A stretch of DNA of 12,956 bases from positions 1 to 12,956 of the forward strand of contig CAKRKL010000049.1 in the NCBI GenBank assembly GCA_934358405.1, given 5' to 3'. A program made the translations under genes and the position numbers. The notes under the pieces were generated by a model that saw nothing but the letters and a program-made list of their open reading frames with translations, made no database searches and was not told the DNA's origin. Shown here piece after piece: positions 1-7,218 of the stretch (positions within the stretch are counted from its first letter, which is position 1; each line of letters opens with the position of its first letter). This stretch comes from an uncultured Blautia sp. Lineage in GTDB: Bacteria; Bacillota; Clostridia; Lachnospirales; Lachnospiraceae.

Positions 1-450
1 CACAGCATTTTCACAAGCGAAGAGATTCATTCCCGTTATGATATCTGGCTTGAGAACTACTCCAAGACCATCAACATCGAGTCCAACACGATGGTTGAGA
101 TGGTTCAGAAGGATCTCCTTCCGTCCGTACTGTCTTATGTGGAGGAAATTGCAAGCACAGCAAGCCTGAAAGCTTCTGTTGTTCCTGGTATTTCCTGCGA
201 AAGCGAGACAACACTTATTACCAAGCTGTCTGAGCTTTCCGATGCTATGACAAAGGGACTTGAGAAACTGAAAGCAGATACAGCCAAAGCAAAAGCGACT
301 GAGGATGTGCTTGAGAATGCCAAACTGTATCAGACTGAGGTTCTTGAAGACATGGAGGAACTTAGAAAGTCTGCCGACGAGGCGGAAACTCTTATTCCGG
401 ATGATCTGCTTCCATATCCTACTTATGGAAAACTATTGTTCTATATTTAA
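1..450 (+). CDS. glnN: Glutamine synthetase type III, C-terminal part (partial)
   Basis: The reading frame is open from the first base of the window and stops at TAA 448-450, giving the last 149 residues of a longer protein. It contains SEEIHSRYDIWLENYSKTIN, then a stretch rich in Ala, Glu and Lys with coiled-coil character, and ends DLLPYPTYGKLLFYI. This matches the C-terminal region of type III glutamine synthetases (GlnN), large dodecameric enzymes that make glutamine from glutamate, ammonia and ATP in the cytoplasm. The catalytic core lies upstream of the window, so activity cannot be judged. The ATG at base 91 is internal and not a start. The next gene on the same strand is an ammonium transporter, so product and neighbour both serve ammonium assimilation. 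Family assignment is by recognition of the C-terminal pattern. Confidence 0.88.
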   Translation, partial: HSIFTSEEIHSRYDIWLENYSKTINIESNTMVEMVQKDLLPSVLSYVEEIASTASLKASVVPGISCESETTLITKLSELSDAMTKGLEKLKADTAKAKATEDVLENAKLYQTEVLEDMEELRKSADEAETLIPDDLLPYPTYGKLLFYI

Positions 451-481
451 TTCGTAATCCGGAATTATCTTACGGTAAAGC

Positions 482-565
482 CAGGGGATATCTATTATGA
501 AACTCTACTTCATAATTCATTATCGATTTCCTCATCCATTAATCACACGATACGGATATCCCCTG
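482..565 (+). promoter_or_regulatory. Possible three-way-junction RNA in the glnN-amt gap
   Basis: Three nested complementary segments are visible. An 11-bp closing stem pairs 482-492 (CAGGGGATATC) with 555-565 (GATATCCCCTG). Inside it an 8-bp hairpin pairs 494-501 (ATTATGAA) with 509-516 (TTCATAAT), and a 5-bp stem pairs 521-525 (TATCG) with 548-552 (CGATA). The fold is that of a compact riboswitch-like RNA ahead of a terminator and a nitrogen gene. I do not recognise it as a known class. One caution is that TATTAT at 493-498 could be a -10 box, in which case transcripts starting there would lack the closing stem. An inserted palindromic element is the other explanation, but no target duplication was seen at its edges. 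Confidence 0.4.
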
Positions 566-576
566 TTTTACATATT

Positions 577-674
577 TGCATCTCGCCTTTGGCAGATGCA
601 TCAATTGAATATCTTTATTTTTGATCGTAAAGGCGCGAAAGGAAAACCAGAAATTTTCTCTTTCGCGTCTTTTT
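577..674 (+). promoter_or_regulatory. Candidate transcription attenuator of the amt gene
   Basis: A hairpin pairs 577-583 (TGCATCT) with 594-600 (AGATGCA), with an inner GCC/GGC pairing (585-587 with 591-593). Its apical segment CGCCTTT (584-590) is the exact complement of AAAGGCG (629-635), the outer 5' arm of the terminator that follows. Pairing these two segments would open both the hairpin and the base of the terminator, so the two states exclude one another. This is the layout expected of a terminator/antiterminator switch. What the switch would sense is unknown; context suggests nitrogen status. The complementarity is observed, the switching is inferred. Confidence 0.45.
629..674 (+). 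terminator. Intrinsic terminator between glnN and amt
   Basis: Stem 629-641 pairs with 660-672, with a GCGCGAAAG/CTTTCGCG core and one G-U pair (633 with 668). It continues past a bulged T at 659 into 642-646 with 654-658, with loop 647-653. The run TTTTT at 670-674 follows directly. It ends 65 bases before the amt start codon. It may simply end glnN transcription, or act as the off-state of an attenuator for amt. No convincing promoter was found between it and amt (675-739), which favours the second reading. Confidence 0.8.
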
Positions 675-739
675 GATATTTAAAACCGTATCTTCTTCGG
701 TTTCATCGGGGCAGATACAAGATGAGGGAGGAAATTATT

Positions 740-2470
740 ATGGATTATTCAGCAGTAAACACGATCTGGGTGCTCGTAGGCGCCGCGCTTGTCTTCTTCA
801 TGCAGGCAGGCTTCGCAATGGTGGAGACTGGTTTTACCAGAGCGAAAAACGCAGGTAACATTATCATGAAAAACCTGATGGACTTCTGTATCGGTACCCC
901 GGCATTCTGGCTGGTTGGTTTCGGTATTATGTTCGGAGCAGGAAACGGCTTCTTCGGAAAAATCGGCGGCATTGCCACAGAGGCAAACTACGGAAGCGCA
1001 ATGCTTCCTGACGGTGTTCCGTTCTGGGCATTTTTGATTTTCCAGACTGTCTTCTGTGCAACCTCTGCTACTATCGTTTCCGGTGCCATGGCTGAGCGTA
1101 CAAAATTCTCTTCTTACTGTGTATACAGTCTTATGATCAGCCTTGTAGTTTACCCGATCTCCGGTCACTGGATCTGGGGCGGCGGCTTCATCAGCCAGAT
1201 GGGCTTCCACGATTTCGCCGGTTCCTGTGCAGTTCATATGGTAGGCGGTGTTGCCGCATTTATCGGTGCAATTATCCTTGGACCTCGTATCGGTAAATAT
1301 TCAAAGGATGGAAAATCAAAAGCTATCCCGGGTCATAACCTGACAGTTGGTGCACTTGGCGTATTTATCCTCTGGTTCTGCTGGTTCGGCTTTAACGGTG
1401 CCTCCACAGTTTCCATGGAAGGAGATGCAATTGTCAGTGCAGGTAAAATCTTTGTAACTACCAACCTTGCTGCTGCAGTTGCCACTGTAACCGTTATGCT
1501 GATCACATGGGTCCGCTACAAAAAACCGGATGTTTCCATGTCCCTGAACGGTTCTCTTGCAGGTCTTGTTGCAATCACCGCAGGCTGCGACACCGTATCT
1601 CCTACATCTGCAGCAATCATCGGTATTGCAGCTGGATTTGTTGTTGTATTTGGTATTGAATTTATTGATAAAGTCCTCAAAGTAGATGACCCGGTTGGTG
1701 CAGTTGGTGTTCACGGTTTAAACGGTGCTTTTGGTACCCTTGCAGTTGGTCTTTTCTCAGACGGAGCCGGCACAGAATGGAAGGGTCTTTTGGTTGGCGG
1801 CGGTTTCCACGGCTTTGGTGTACAGCTTGCAGGCATGCTGATCACAATCGCATGGGTTGCAGTAACTATGACCATTATTTTCCAGGTAATCAAGCATACT
1901 ATGGGACTTCGTGTATCTGCTGAAGAAGAGATCCAGGGTCTTGATGTAAAAGAGCATGGTCTTGCAAGTGCTTACGATGGATTCGCAATCCGGGATGCAG
2001 TTGGTTCTGTTCCGGCTCCTATGGGAACTTCCAGAGAATTTACTACGGTTGCCAGACCTTCTGCTCCTGCTGAGTTCGTTCCGGAGCTTCCAAAGGACGG
2101 CGTTCACAAACTGACAAAGGTTGTGATCATTACCCGTCAGAACAAGCTTGAGGAGTTTATGCAGGCCATGAATGAAATCGGTGTTACCGGTATTACCATC
2201 ACAAACGTTCTCGGATGCGGCGTACAGAAAGGTGCTCCTGCTTTCTATCGTGGCGTTGAAATGGATATGAATCTTCTTCCGAAGGTCAAGATTGAAATTG
2301 TTGTCAGTCTGGTTCCGGTACAGAAGGTAATCGAAACAGCCAAGAGAGTGCTTCATACCGGTCAGATCGGTGATGGAAAAGTATTCGTTTACGATATTGA
2401 AAATGTTGTCAAAATCCGTACCGGCGAGGAAGGATACCTGGCCCTTCAGGATACTGACGCAGAGGCCTGA
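740..2470 (+). CDS. amt: Ammonium transporter Amt fused to a C-terminal PII domain
   Basis: Predicted 576 residues. I chose ATG 740 because GGGAGG (726-731) lies at the right distance; an in-frame ATG at 722 overlaps that site. Residues about 1-390 form the Amt/Rh channel with roughly eleven membrane segments. The pore twin histidines appear as H166 (SCAVHMVGG) and H325 (AVGVHGLNG), and the conserved Asp as D158 (FHDFAG). A hydrophilic linker rich in Ala and Pro (about 395-452) leads to a PII domain (about 455-570). In it the T-loop Gln (Q496), [10 protein letters not shown] (from 513) and [11 protein letters not shown] (from 540) match GlnB. The residue matching the uridylylated Tyr51 is Met508, so classical uridylylation should not occur. 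Expected role: inner-membrane ammonium uptake with built-in gating by ATP/ADP and 2-oxoglutarate. It follows glnN and a candidate attenuator. Confidence 0.95.
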   Translation: MDYSAVNTIWVLVGAALVFFMQAGFAMVETGFTRAKNAGNIIMKNLMDFCIGTPAFWLVGFGIMFGAGNGFFGKIGGIATEANYGSAMLPDGVPFWAFLIFQTVFCATSATIVSGAMAERTKFSSYCVYSLMISLVVYPISGHWIWGGGFISQMGFHDFAGSCAVHMVGGVAAFIGAIILGPRIGKYSKDGKSKAIPGHNLTVGALGVFILWFCWFGFNGASTVSMEGDAIVSAGKIFVTTNLAAAVATVTVMLITWVRYKKPDVSMSLNGSLAGLVAITAGCDTVSPTSAAIIGIAAGFVVVFGIEFIDKVLKVDDPVGAVGVHGLNGAFGTLAVGLFSDGAGTEWKGLLVGGGFHGFGVQLAGMLITIAWVAVTMTIIFQVIKHTMGLRVSAEEEIQGLDVKEHGLASAYDGFAIRDAVGSVPAPMGTSREFTTVARPSAPAEFVPELPKDGVHKLTKVVIITRQNKLEEFMQAMNEIGVTGITITNVLGCGVQKGAPAFYRGVEMDMNLLPKVKIEIVVSLVPVQKVIETAKRVLHTGQIGDGKVFVYDIENVVKIRTGEEGYLALQDTDAEA

Positions 2471-2477
2471 GCCATTA

Positions 2478-2519
2478 AAAAAAGAACTTTCGGAAATCAA
2501 AATCCGAAGGTTCTTTTTT
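2478..2519. terminator. Bidirectional terminator between amt and the ABC-F gene
   Basis: Seven A, GAAC and TTCGG (2477-2493) face CCGAA, GGTTC and six T (2504-2519), with one T-G wobble (2488 with 2509) and a ten-base loop. The A-tract on one side and T-tract on the other let it work in both directions. It sits 7 bases after the amt stop and 31 bases beyond the end of the converging ABC-F gene. Confidence 0.88.
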
Positions 2520-2550
2520 ATTGACTTATTGCGTTTGACAAAAGCCTGCT

Positions 2551-4305
2551 TTATTTATTTTTTCCACAGTTGTCCAAAAGAAGCTGCTCCAGATTATCGC
2601 AAAGCTTCTTGGCATCCTCATATTTCCCTGCCTGAAGTGCAAAAGCAATGCGGTTCTCCAGCTCCTTTTTCTTCTGCTCGTATTCCAGATAATCCTTATC
2701 GAAATGATCTGCGTAGATCATCTTGCGGAATTTGCGCATACTGACCTTGCGAAGACCCTTGTCCTCTGTAAGGAGAACGTAATCCATACAGTTAGCTACC
2801 GTATAAAAATCATGGGAAACCATGAGTACGGTTCCGTTGTATTTCCCGATGGCCTCCTCAAGGGCAAGCTGGGAATAGGTGTCCAGATGGCTGGTTGGCT
2901 CGTCCAGAAGGAGAAGGTTGGCATCTGTTCTGGAAATCTTGGCAAGCTGAAGGAGATTTTTCTCGCCGCCGGACAGGTTTCCTACCGGACTGTAGATCAG
3001 TTCTTCCTCAAAGCCGTAGGTTTTTAGGTAGCCGATGACCTGGGCGTCGGTGTCAAAGCCTGCATCCTCGAAGTTCTTTAGGACGGTGGCTTTCTCATCG
3101 AAAACTTCGCCGTGCATCTGGGAAAGATAGGCTGTTTTTACATTCTCGCCTAAATGGATGGCAGGATTTTCCCCGCGGATGATATCACGAAGAAGGGTGG
3201 TTTTTCCGGTGCCGTTGGGGCCTACAATAGCTACCTTCTCTCCTGCCTGAATGGAGAAGGATACATGCTCCATAATCTGGCGGTCAAAGGCTACGCTGTA
3301 GTCTTCTGCATGCAGCACGGTCTGGTCTTCCAGCGGACCTTCGGTGTGAAGCTGGATGTCCGGCTGTTTGATGTCCACAAAGGGAGACCTGGTTTTGCGC
3401 GCTTCCAGACGTTCCAGAAGGGAAACTCTGGCGTGAAGGCTTCTTCCACGGGTTGCACTGTCTATGGCAGTTGCACTGTTTCTGAGGCGTTCCACAATCT
3501 TGCGGTTTCGCTCGATCTCTTCCATATCTGCTGCCGCCAGCTGCTGCTGCTCGATCTTCATCTGGAGAAGGGCAAAATTGTAATCCACATAATTGCCGTC
3601 AAATTCCTGGATCTCCGTGTTTTCCAGATGGAGGATCTTGTTGAAGCAGTGGTTGAGCAGGTAGCGGTTGTGGGTGATCACAAGGAGGGTGCCCTTGTGG
3701 GAATTAATCAGGTTCCGAAGGGCGTTCAGGTGCTGGAAATCCAGAAACACGTCGGGTTCGTCCATGATGATGAATTTAGGGCTAATCATCATTTCGCGGA
3801 TGGCCTGCACCAGCTTGAATTCACCGCCGGAAAGACTGGAGAGAAGCTGGTCCTCATAGCCTGCAAGCCCGGCAACCTTCAGCTGCTTGCGAATGTTGCT
3901 TTCGTAGAAATCGCCGTCGATGGCGTTAAATTCATCCAGGGTGGTCTGATACTCTTCCATCAGCTCTTCTAAGCGGTCTGTAGTGCCCATGTCCTCACAG
4001 ATCTGGTTGATCTTATTTTGCAGACGGACAAACTCTTCACTGAGGTAGTCGAATACGGTTACTTCTTTTTCTTCGTCTATGGCGTAGAACTGGCTCACAT
4101 ACCCGATCCGCCCCGGAACATCGATGATCAGCTTGCCATCATATAAGTAATCTTCCGGATGAAGGATCATATTCACCAGCGTACTTTTCCCAGTCCCGTT
4201 GGTCCCAATAAACGCACAATGCACATCATCCTCCAGGGTGAAGGATATCTTGTTATATAACTCTTTATGCGGAAAAGAGTAGGATAAATTCTCTGCTCGT
4301 ATCAT
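2551..4305 (-). CDS. ABC-F family ATPase (ribosome-associated type), with UVR-like tail
   Basis: Predicted 584 residues with two ABC ATPase domains and no membrane segments. Domain 1 has Walker A GTNGTGKST (34-42), signature LSGGE (158-162), Walker B IIMDEPDVFLD (179-189) and switch H212. A charged helical linker (about 240-325) matches the P-site tRNA interaction motif of ABC-F proteins. Domain 2 has Walker A GPNGTGKTT (362-370), LSGGE (444-448), LLLLDEPTSHLD (464-475) and H498. ABC-F proteins act on ribosomes, either as translation factors or as antibiotic protection factors. I cannot say which applies or name a subfamily. Odd points are DVFLD instead of the usual TNHLD after the first Walker B, and a C-terminal extension (about 548-577) resembling a UVR helical hairpin. 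The start follows AAAGGAG (4311-4317, - strand) by five bases. It lies 34 bases after the TRIC gene, probably in the same transcript. Confidence 0.92.
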   Translation of the reverse strand: MIRAENLSYSFPHKELYNKISFTLEDDVHCAFIGTNGTGKSTLVNMILHPEDYLYDGKLIIDVPGRIGYVSQFYAIDEEKEVTVFDYLSEEFVRLQNKINQICEDMGTTDRLEELMEEYQTTLDEFNAIDGDFYESNIRKQLKVAGLAGYEDQLLSSLSGGEFKLVQAIREMMISPKFIIMDEPDVFLDFQHLNALRNLINSHKGTLLVITHNRYLLNHCFNKILHLENTEIQEFDGNYVDYNFALLQMKIEQQQLAAADMEEIERNRKIVERLRNSATAIDSATRGRSLHARVSLLERLEARKTRSPFVDIKQPDIQLHTEGPLEDQTVLHAEDYSVAFDRQIMEHVSFSIQAGEKVAIVGPNGTGKTTLLRDIIRGENPAIHLGENVKTAYLSQMHGEVFDEKATVLKNFEDAGFDTDAQVIGYLKTYGFEEELIYSPVGNLSGGEKNLLQLAKISRTDANLLLLDEPTSHLDTYSQLALEEAIGKYNGTVLMVSHDFYTVANCMDYVLLTEDKGLRKVSMRKFRKMIYADHFDKDYLEYEQKKKELENRIAFALQAGKYEDAKKLCDNLEQLLLDNCGKNK

Positions 4306-4339
4306 AAAAACTCCTTTTTTGTTCAGTTAACGGTTTCTT

Positions 4340-4978
4340 TTACTTTAGCTTCGGCAAATTCCATCTGTAATGAGCTGCCAGATAACGCACCAGGATTACG
4401 GCGGCAGAGCCGAAAATCAAGGCTGCCACCACTCCCATAAAACGATAGGTGTAAACGCATACAATAGCTCCTACGATAGAAGCACAGGCATAAATATGCT
4501 TTACAAAAATATATGGCGGAACCTCTGCCATCATGTCACGAAGCAGCCCTCCACCTACACCGGTGATGGTTCCCACAAACACCAGAAGAAAGGTATTATC
4601 TGCAAAGCCCTGGCGAATTCCTGTATTTACGCCCACTACTGTAAAAATCCCCAGTCCCACAGAATCCATTGCAAGCATTACCCTGTCATAGGTCACATTC
4701 CCCCTCAGCAGCTCTCGCTTGAAATAAAGAAGGAAAAATACCAGAACAGAAGTAATAACTGCCACTGCTGCATAAACCGGCTTCTGGAAGACCCCCGGAG
4801 GAATGATTCCAAGAGTTACGTCACGGATCATACCTCCGCCTACAGCGGTGATCACCCCCAGCACAGTCACCCCGAAAATATCCATCTTCTGTTCCAGCCC
4901 CACAAGTGCCCCTGACACGGCAAAGGCAATAGTTCCGATTATCTCCAGAATAAATGTAATTGTTTCCTGATATCCCAT
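4340..4978 (-). CDS. TRIC / UPF0126 family membrane protein (Gly_transporter domains)
   Basis: Predicted 212 residues, almost entirely hydrophobic, with seven likely membrane segments arranged as two similar halves. The hallmark glycine motif occurs once in each half: GGGMIRD (47-53) and GGGLLRD (142-148). This is diagnostic of the UPF0126 family, the bacterial relatives of trimeric intracellular cation channels, also named Gly_transporter in Pfam (PF03458). Family members are described either as potassium-permeable trimeric channels or as candidate glycine transporters, and the sequence does not decide between them. The start ATG (4976-4978) follows AAAAGGTG at a proper distance and has no better in-frame alternative. 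A promoter and a structured leader precede it. The ABC-F gene follows 34 bases downstream with no terminator seen between. The protein is close to the usual family length. Confidence 0.93.
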   Translation of the reverse strand: MGYQETITFILEIIGTIAFAVSGALVGLEQKMDIFGVTVLGVITAVGGGMIRDVTLGIIPPGVFQKPVYAAVAVITSVLVFFLLYFKRELLRGNVTYDRVMLAMDSVGLGIFTVVGVNTGIRQGFADNTFLLVFVGTITGVGGGLLRDMMAEVPPYIFVKHIYACASIVGAIVCVYTYRFMGVVAALIFGSAAVILVRYLAAHYRWNLPKLK

Positions 4979-4992
4979 AAAAACACCTTTTC

Positions 4993-5080
4993 GCAGCTGC
5001 TTGGCACCCGTTTGCCAAACCGCTGCACCTCCTCCATTTATTTGGCCAGTGCGGATTTTTTCACACTCCTTGCACTGACC
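4993..5080 (-). promoter_or_regulatory. Structured 5' leader of the TRIC gene
   Basis: Between the predicted transcription start and the ATG the - strand transcript can form two hairpins. The first pairs GGTCAGTGC (5072-5080) with GCACTGGCC (5044-5052), with an inner GGA/TCC pairing. The second pairs TTGGCA (5013-5018) with TGCCAA (5001-5006), flanked by GCAGC (5022-5026) and GCTGC (4993-4997), and ends just before the ribosome binding site. Such a leader could be regulatory. It lacks the conserved core of the glycine riboswitch as I remember it, although that aptamer is often found ahead of this family. Function unknown. Confidence 0.4.
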
Positions 5081-5089
5081 GCCCCGCCT

Positions 5090-5118
5090 ATTGTACCATA
5101 AATTTTTCTTTTTGCCAC
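5090..5118 (-). promoter_or_regulatory. Promoter of the TRIC-ABC-F unit
   Basis: Read on the - strand, GTGGCA (5113-5118, four of six matches to -35) is followed after 17 bases by TACAAT (5090-5095, five of six matches to -10). TGG precedes the -10 box and gives an extended -10. Transcription would start near 5083, leaving a leader of about 105 bases. A ten-base palindrome TAACATGTTA (5127-5136) lies just upstream and could bind a regulator. Confidence 0.55.
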
Positions 5119-5135
5119 TGTATTTTTAACATGTT

Positions 5136-5178
5136 ATGAGGAAGGGACGATTTGGTTTGCAAATCGTCCCTTCCTCAT
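5136..5178 (-). terminator. Perfect 19-bp hairpin after the sugar permease operon
   Basis: Bases 5136-5154 are exactly complementary to 5160-5178, with loop GTTTG. It begins 26 bases beyond the stop of the last permease gene and precedes the next promoter, so it most likely ends or protects the 3' end of the sugar operon mRNA. There is no T-run directly after the stem on either strand, which is unusual for an intrinsic terminator. The TTTTT of the - strand lies before the hairpin (5181-5185), not after it. Confidence 0.55.
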
Positions 5179-5203
5179 GTAAAAAGCTTCTGAAATTTTC
5201 TCA

Positions 5204-6070
5204 TTATCCCTTCACACCGCCAAGTGCCACTCCTGCAACAATATATTTGGAAAGCACCAGGTAAACCACAACAAGGGGAATGATCGTAACAAAAAGTCCC
5301 ACATAAACCACGCCGTAATCTGTACGGAACTGGTTGGAGCTCAAAAGCTGCACAAACATAGGCAGCGTCTTTTTGGAATCTGTAGTCAGAAGAATGGTAG
5401 GTGTAAACAGGTTGTTCCACTGTGCAATAAACTGGAAGATTGCCTGTGTAGCAACCGCCGGTTTCATGATCGGCAGAATGATCCGGTTAAAGGTATGCCA
5501 CTCTTTGGAGCCGTCGATTCTGGCTGCCTCAATCATTTCCAGGGACAATGTACTTTCCATATACTGCTTCATAAAGAACACAACGGTAGGTGCCGCAATG
5601 GCAGGAATGATCAGCGGAATGTAAGTATCGATCAGCTTCAGATCCAGCATAAAACGATAAAAACCGATAATGGAAATCTGGCTGGGCACCATCATAACTG
5701 CCATAATAAACGCCCAGGCAAATTTCTTAAGCTTAAAATCATAGACATGGATTCCGTAGGCAGTCAGTGCCGAAAAATATACAGATAAAATAGTACCGGG
5801 AATGGTAATGGTCGCAGAGTTTACAATTGCTTTTTGCAAGGTGATCTGCATACCGTTTTGCTTAAGCATCAGGTTTTTCCAGTTTTCTATAAGGTGGGTA
5901 GACGGAATCAGGGAAACTCCGGCCTTAATGGATTCAGAGTCCCTGGTGGCATTCATAACCAGAAGTACAAAGGGCAAAAGTGCGATCATACAAAAGAATA
6001 TACAGATCACCATGCGGAAAATCCTCTGATGGAGCAAGCTTTTACTGTAGCTATCCTTCACTTTATTCAT
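5204..6070 (-). CDS. Sugar ABC transporter permease, MalG type (CUT1)
   Basis: Predicted 288 residues with six likely membrane segments, starting at about residues 17-40. The cytoplasmic EAA loop, which docks the ATPase, reads EAARIDGSKEWHTFNRIILP (181-200) and has the conserved EAA---G pattern. The C-terminus ends VAGVALGGVKG, typical of MalG-like carbohydrate permeases. It forms the heterodimeric membrane channel together with the MalF-type protein encoded just upstream. The start ATG overlaps that gene's stop by four bases (ATGA at 6067-6070), which indicates translational coupling. The family and partner are clear. The sugar is inferred from context as cellobiose or a related beta-glucoside. 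Confidence 0.95.
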   Translation of the reverse strand: MNKVKDSYSKSLLHQRIFRMVICIFFCMIALLPFVLLVMNATRDSESIKAGVSLIPSTHLIENWKNLMLKQNGMQITLQKAIVNSATITIPGTILSVYFSALTAYGIHVYDFKLKKFAWAFIMAVMMVPSQISIIGFYRFMLDLKLIDTYIPLIIPAIAAPTVVFFMKQYMESTLSLEMIEAARIDGSKEWHTFNRIILPIMKPAVATQAIFQFIAQWNNLFTPTILLTTDSKKTLPMFVQLLSSNQFRTDYGVVYVGLFVTIIPLVVVYLVLSKYIVAGVALGGVKG

Positions 6071-7047
6071 GATCTTCCACCTGCCTTTCTGCGCTGTCTT
6101 AGTTCTTTTTTCATTCTCCTGTCTTCACTATCTCCCATAGTGGCAAACAGGATCAGACTGACAATCAGCGTAATAGCAAACAATACTACGGAAACTGCTG
6201 CTGCTTTTCCCACATCGCTGTTGTACAAGCGCATAATATACATTGCCATGGTAGTGGTCTTGTCATCAGGCAAGCCGATAAGACCTGTCTCCGGAACATT
6301 GAACAGTGCCGGAATATCATACATCTGCAAGCCGCCGATTGCGGAGGTAACCAGCGTGTAAAGCATGATCGGCTTCAAAAGAGGCAGGGTTATGTAGCGG
6401 AACTTTTTCCAGCCCGTTGCCCCGTCAATATCTGCTGCCTCGAAAAGTCCCGGGTCAATGCCAAGAACACCGGAAATCAAAAGCAAAGTGGTGTTTCCGA
6501 ACCACATCCACCACAAAATCGCAGAAATCAGTCCACGGCTTCCGGATACACTGGACATAAAATCAAAATTACTGCTAAGAATTCCCCAGTCCTTCAGAGT
6601 CTGTGTGATTGGACCATACTGGGAAAACAAGGATTTAAACAGTACAGAAACAGATGCTGCAGTAATAACACTTGGCAGATACACAATTACCTTCATGGCT
6701 CCTGTTCCTTTTACCTTCACCTTTTCATCTGTGAGCCACACTGCCAAAAGAAGGGAAACCAGGATCTGAGGTACAAAGTTAAAGCCCCACATGATCAGGG
6801 TGTTTTTCAGATAAATGAGCACATACCCTCTCTCACCAGATGTCATGCCAAGGATATTAAGGAAATTTTGGATTCCGGCGAACTCCACAAACTGGCGTCC
6901 ATTACGCTTGTAATACGATAAAGTACTGTAATAGAAGGTATTGATCAGCGGCCAAAGCTGGAACACCAGATAGGTGATAAAAAACGGTGCGATAAAAAAA
7001 TATCCATATCTTCCGTAGCTGATTCTTTTTTTCTTTTTCTTATTCAT
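6067..7047 (-). CDS. Sugar ABC transporter permease, MalF type (CUT1)
   Basis: Predicted 326 residues. A very basic N-terminus (MNKKKKKR) precedes the first membrane segment (FFIAPFFITYLVFQLWPLI), and five more segments follow. The EAA loop reads EAADIDGATGWKKFRYITLP (203-222). The C-terminal tail after about 305 is highly charged. This is the MalF/UgpA-type partner of the MalG-type permease that overlaps its stop codon. The start is supported by AGGAGG (7053-7058, - strand) at a good distance. The upstream gene encodes the binding protein, 171 bases away, with a hairpin in the gap. No ATPase gene follows, so the transporter probably uses a shared MsmX-like ATPase encoded elsewhere, as many Firmicute CUT1 systems do. 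Confidence 0.95.
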   Translation of the reverse strand: MNKKKKKRISYGRYGYFFIAPFFITYLVFQLWPLINTFYYSTLSYYKRNGRQFVEFAGIQNFLNILGMTSGERGYVLIYLKNTLIMWGFNFVPQILVSLLLAVWLTDEKVKVKGTGAMKVIVYLPSVITAASVSVLFKSLFSQYGPITQTLKDWGILSSNFDFMSSVSGSRGLISAILWWMWFGNTTLLLISGVLGIDPGLFEAADIDGATGWKKFRYITLPLLKPIMLYTLVTSAIGGLQMYDIPALFNVPETGLIGLPDDKTTTMAMYIMRLYNSDVGKAAAVSVVLFAITLIVSLILFATMGDSEDRRMKKELRQRRKAGGRS

Positions 7048-7130
7048 AACAGCCTCCTGTCTGAACCAATCTGCTCCGGCAATGCAGCCGCTTGCAAATC
7101 ATACAGTGCAAATCATGCAGATAGAAGAAT

Positions 7131-7163
7131 GTGCTGCTCCTTCTTTTTGGGAAGAAGCAGCAC
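7131..7163 (-). promoter_or_regulatory. Hairpin between binding-protein and permease genes
   Basis: GTGCTGCT (7131-7138) pairs with AGCAGCAC (7156-7163), extended after one mismatch by CTTC (7140-7143) with GAAG (7151-7154). There is no clear T-run after it on the - strand, so full termination is unlikely. Its place between a binding-protein gene and permease genes suggests 3'-end protection or partial termination. That would give more binding protein than permease, as known for the malE-malF gap in enteric bacteria. Confidence 0.5.
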
Positions 7164-7218
7164 ACTCACTACTACTTATTTTTTATTTATAGCTGTTCAG
7201 CATCTCTGCACCCTTTAC

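Noticed and set aside
482..565. Short transposon remnant (MITE) with terminal inverted repeats CAGGGGATATC
   Set aside because: No target site duplication at the borders and internal stems that fit an RNA fold better; not fully excluded.
482..630. ANTAR-type dual hairpin with hexanucleotide loops upstream of amt
   Set aside because: Nitrogen genes in Clostridia can be controlled this way, but the hairpins here do not have six-base loops with the conserved A1 and G4.
1757..2500. Open frame of 247 codons on the - strand over the amt 3' half
   Set aside because: Antisense to the conserved Amt-PII sequence and runs through the bidirectional terminator; no start signal.
3154..3972. Open frame of 272 codons on the + strand inside the ABC-F gene
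   Set aside because: Antisense to conserved ATPase motifs, with no ribosome binding site or recognisable domain.
4979..5085. Glycine riboswitch upstream of the TRIC/Gly_transporter gene
   Set aside because: Expected from family association, but the conserved aptamer segments I know for this class are absent.
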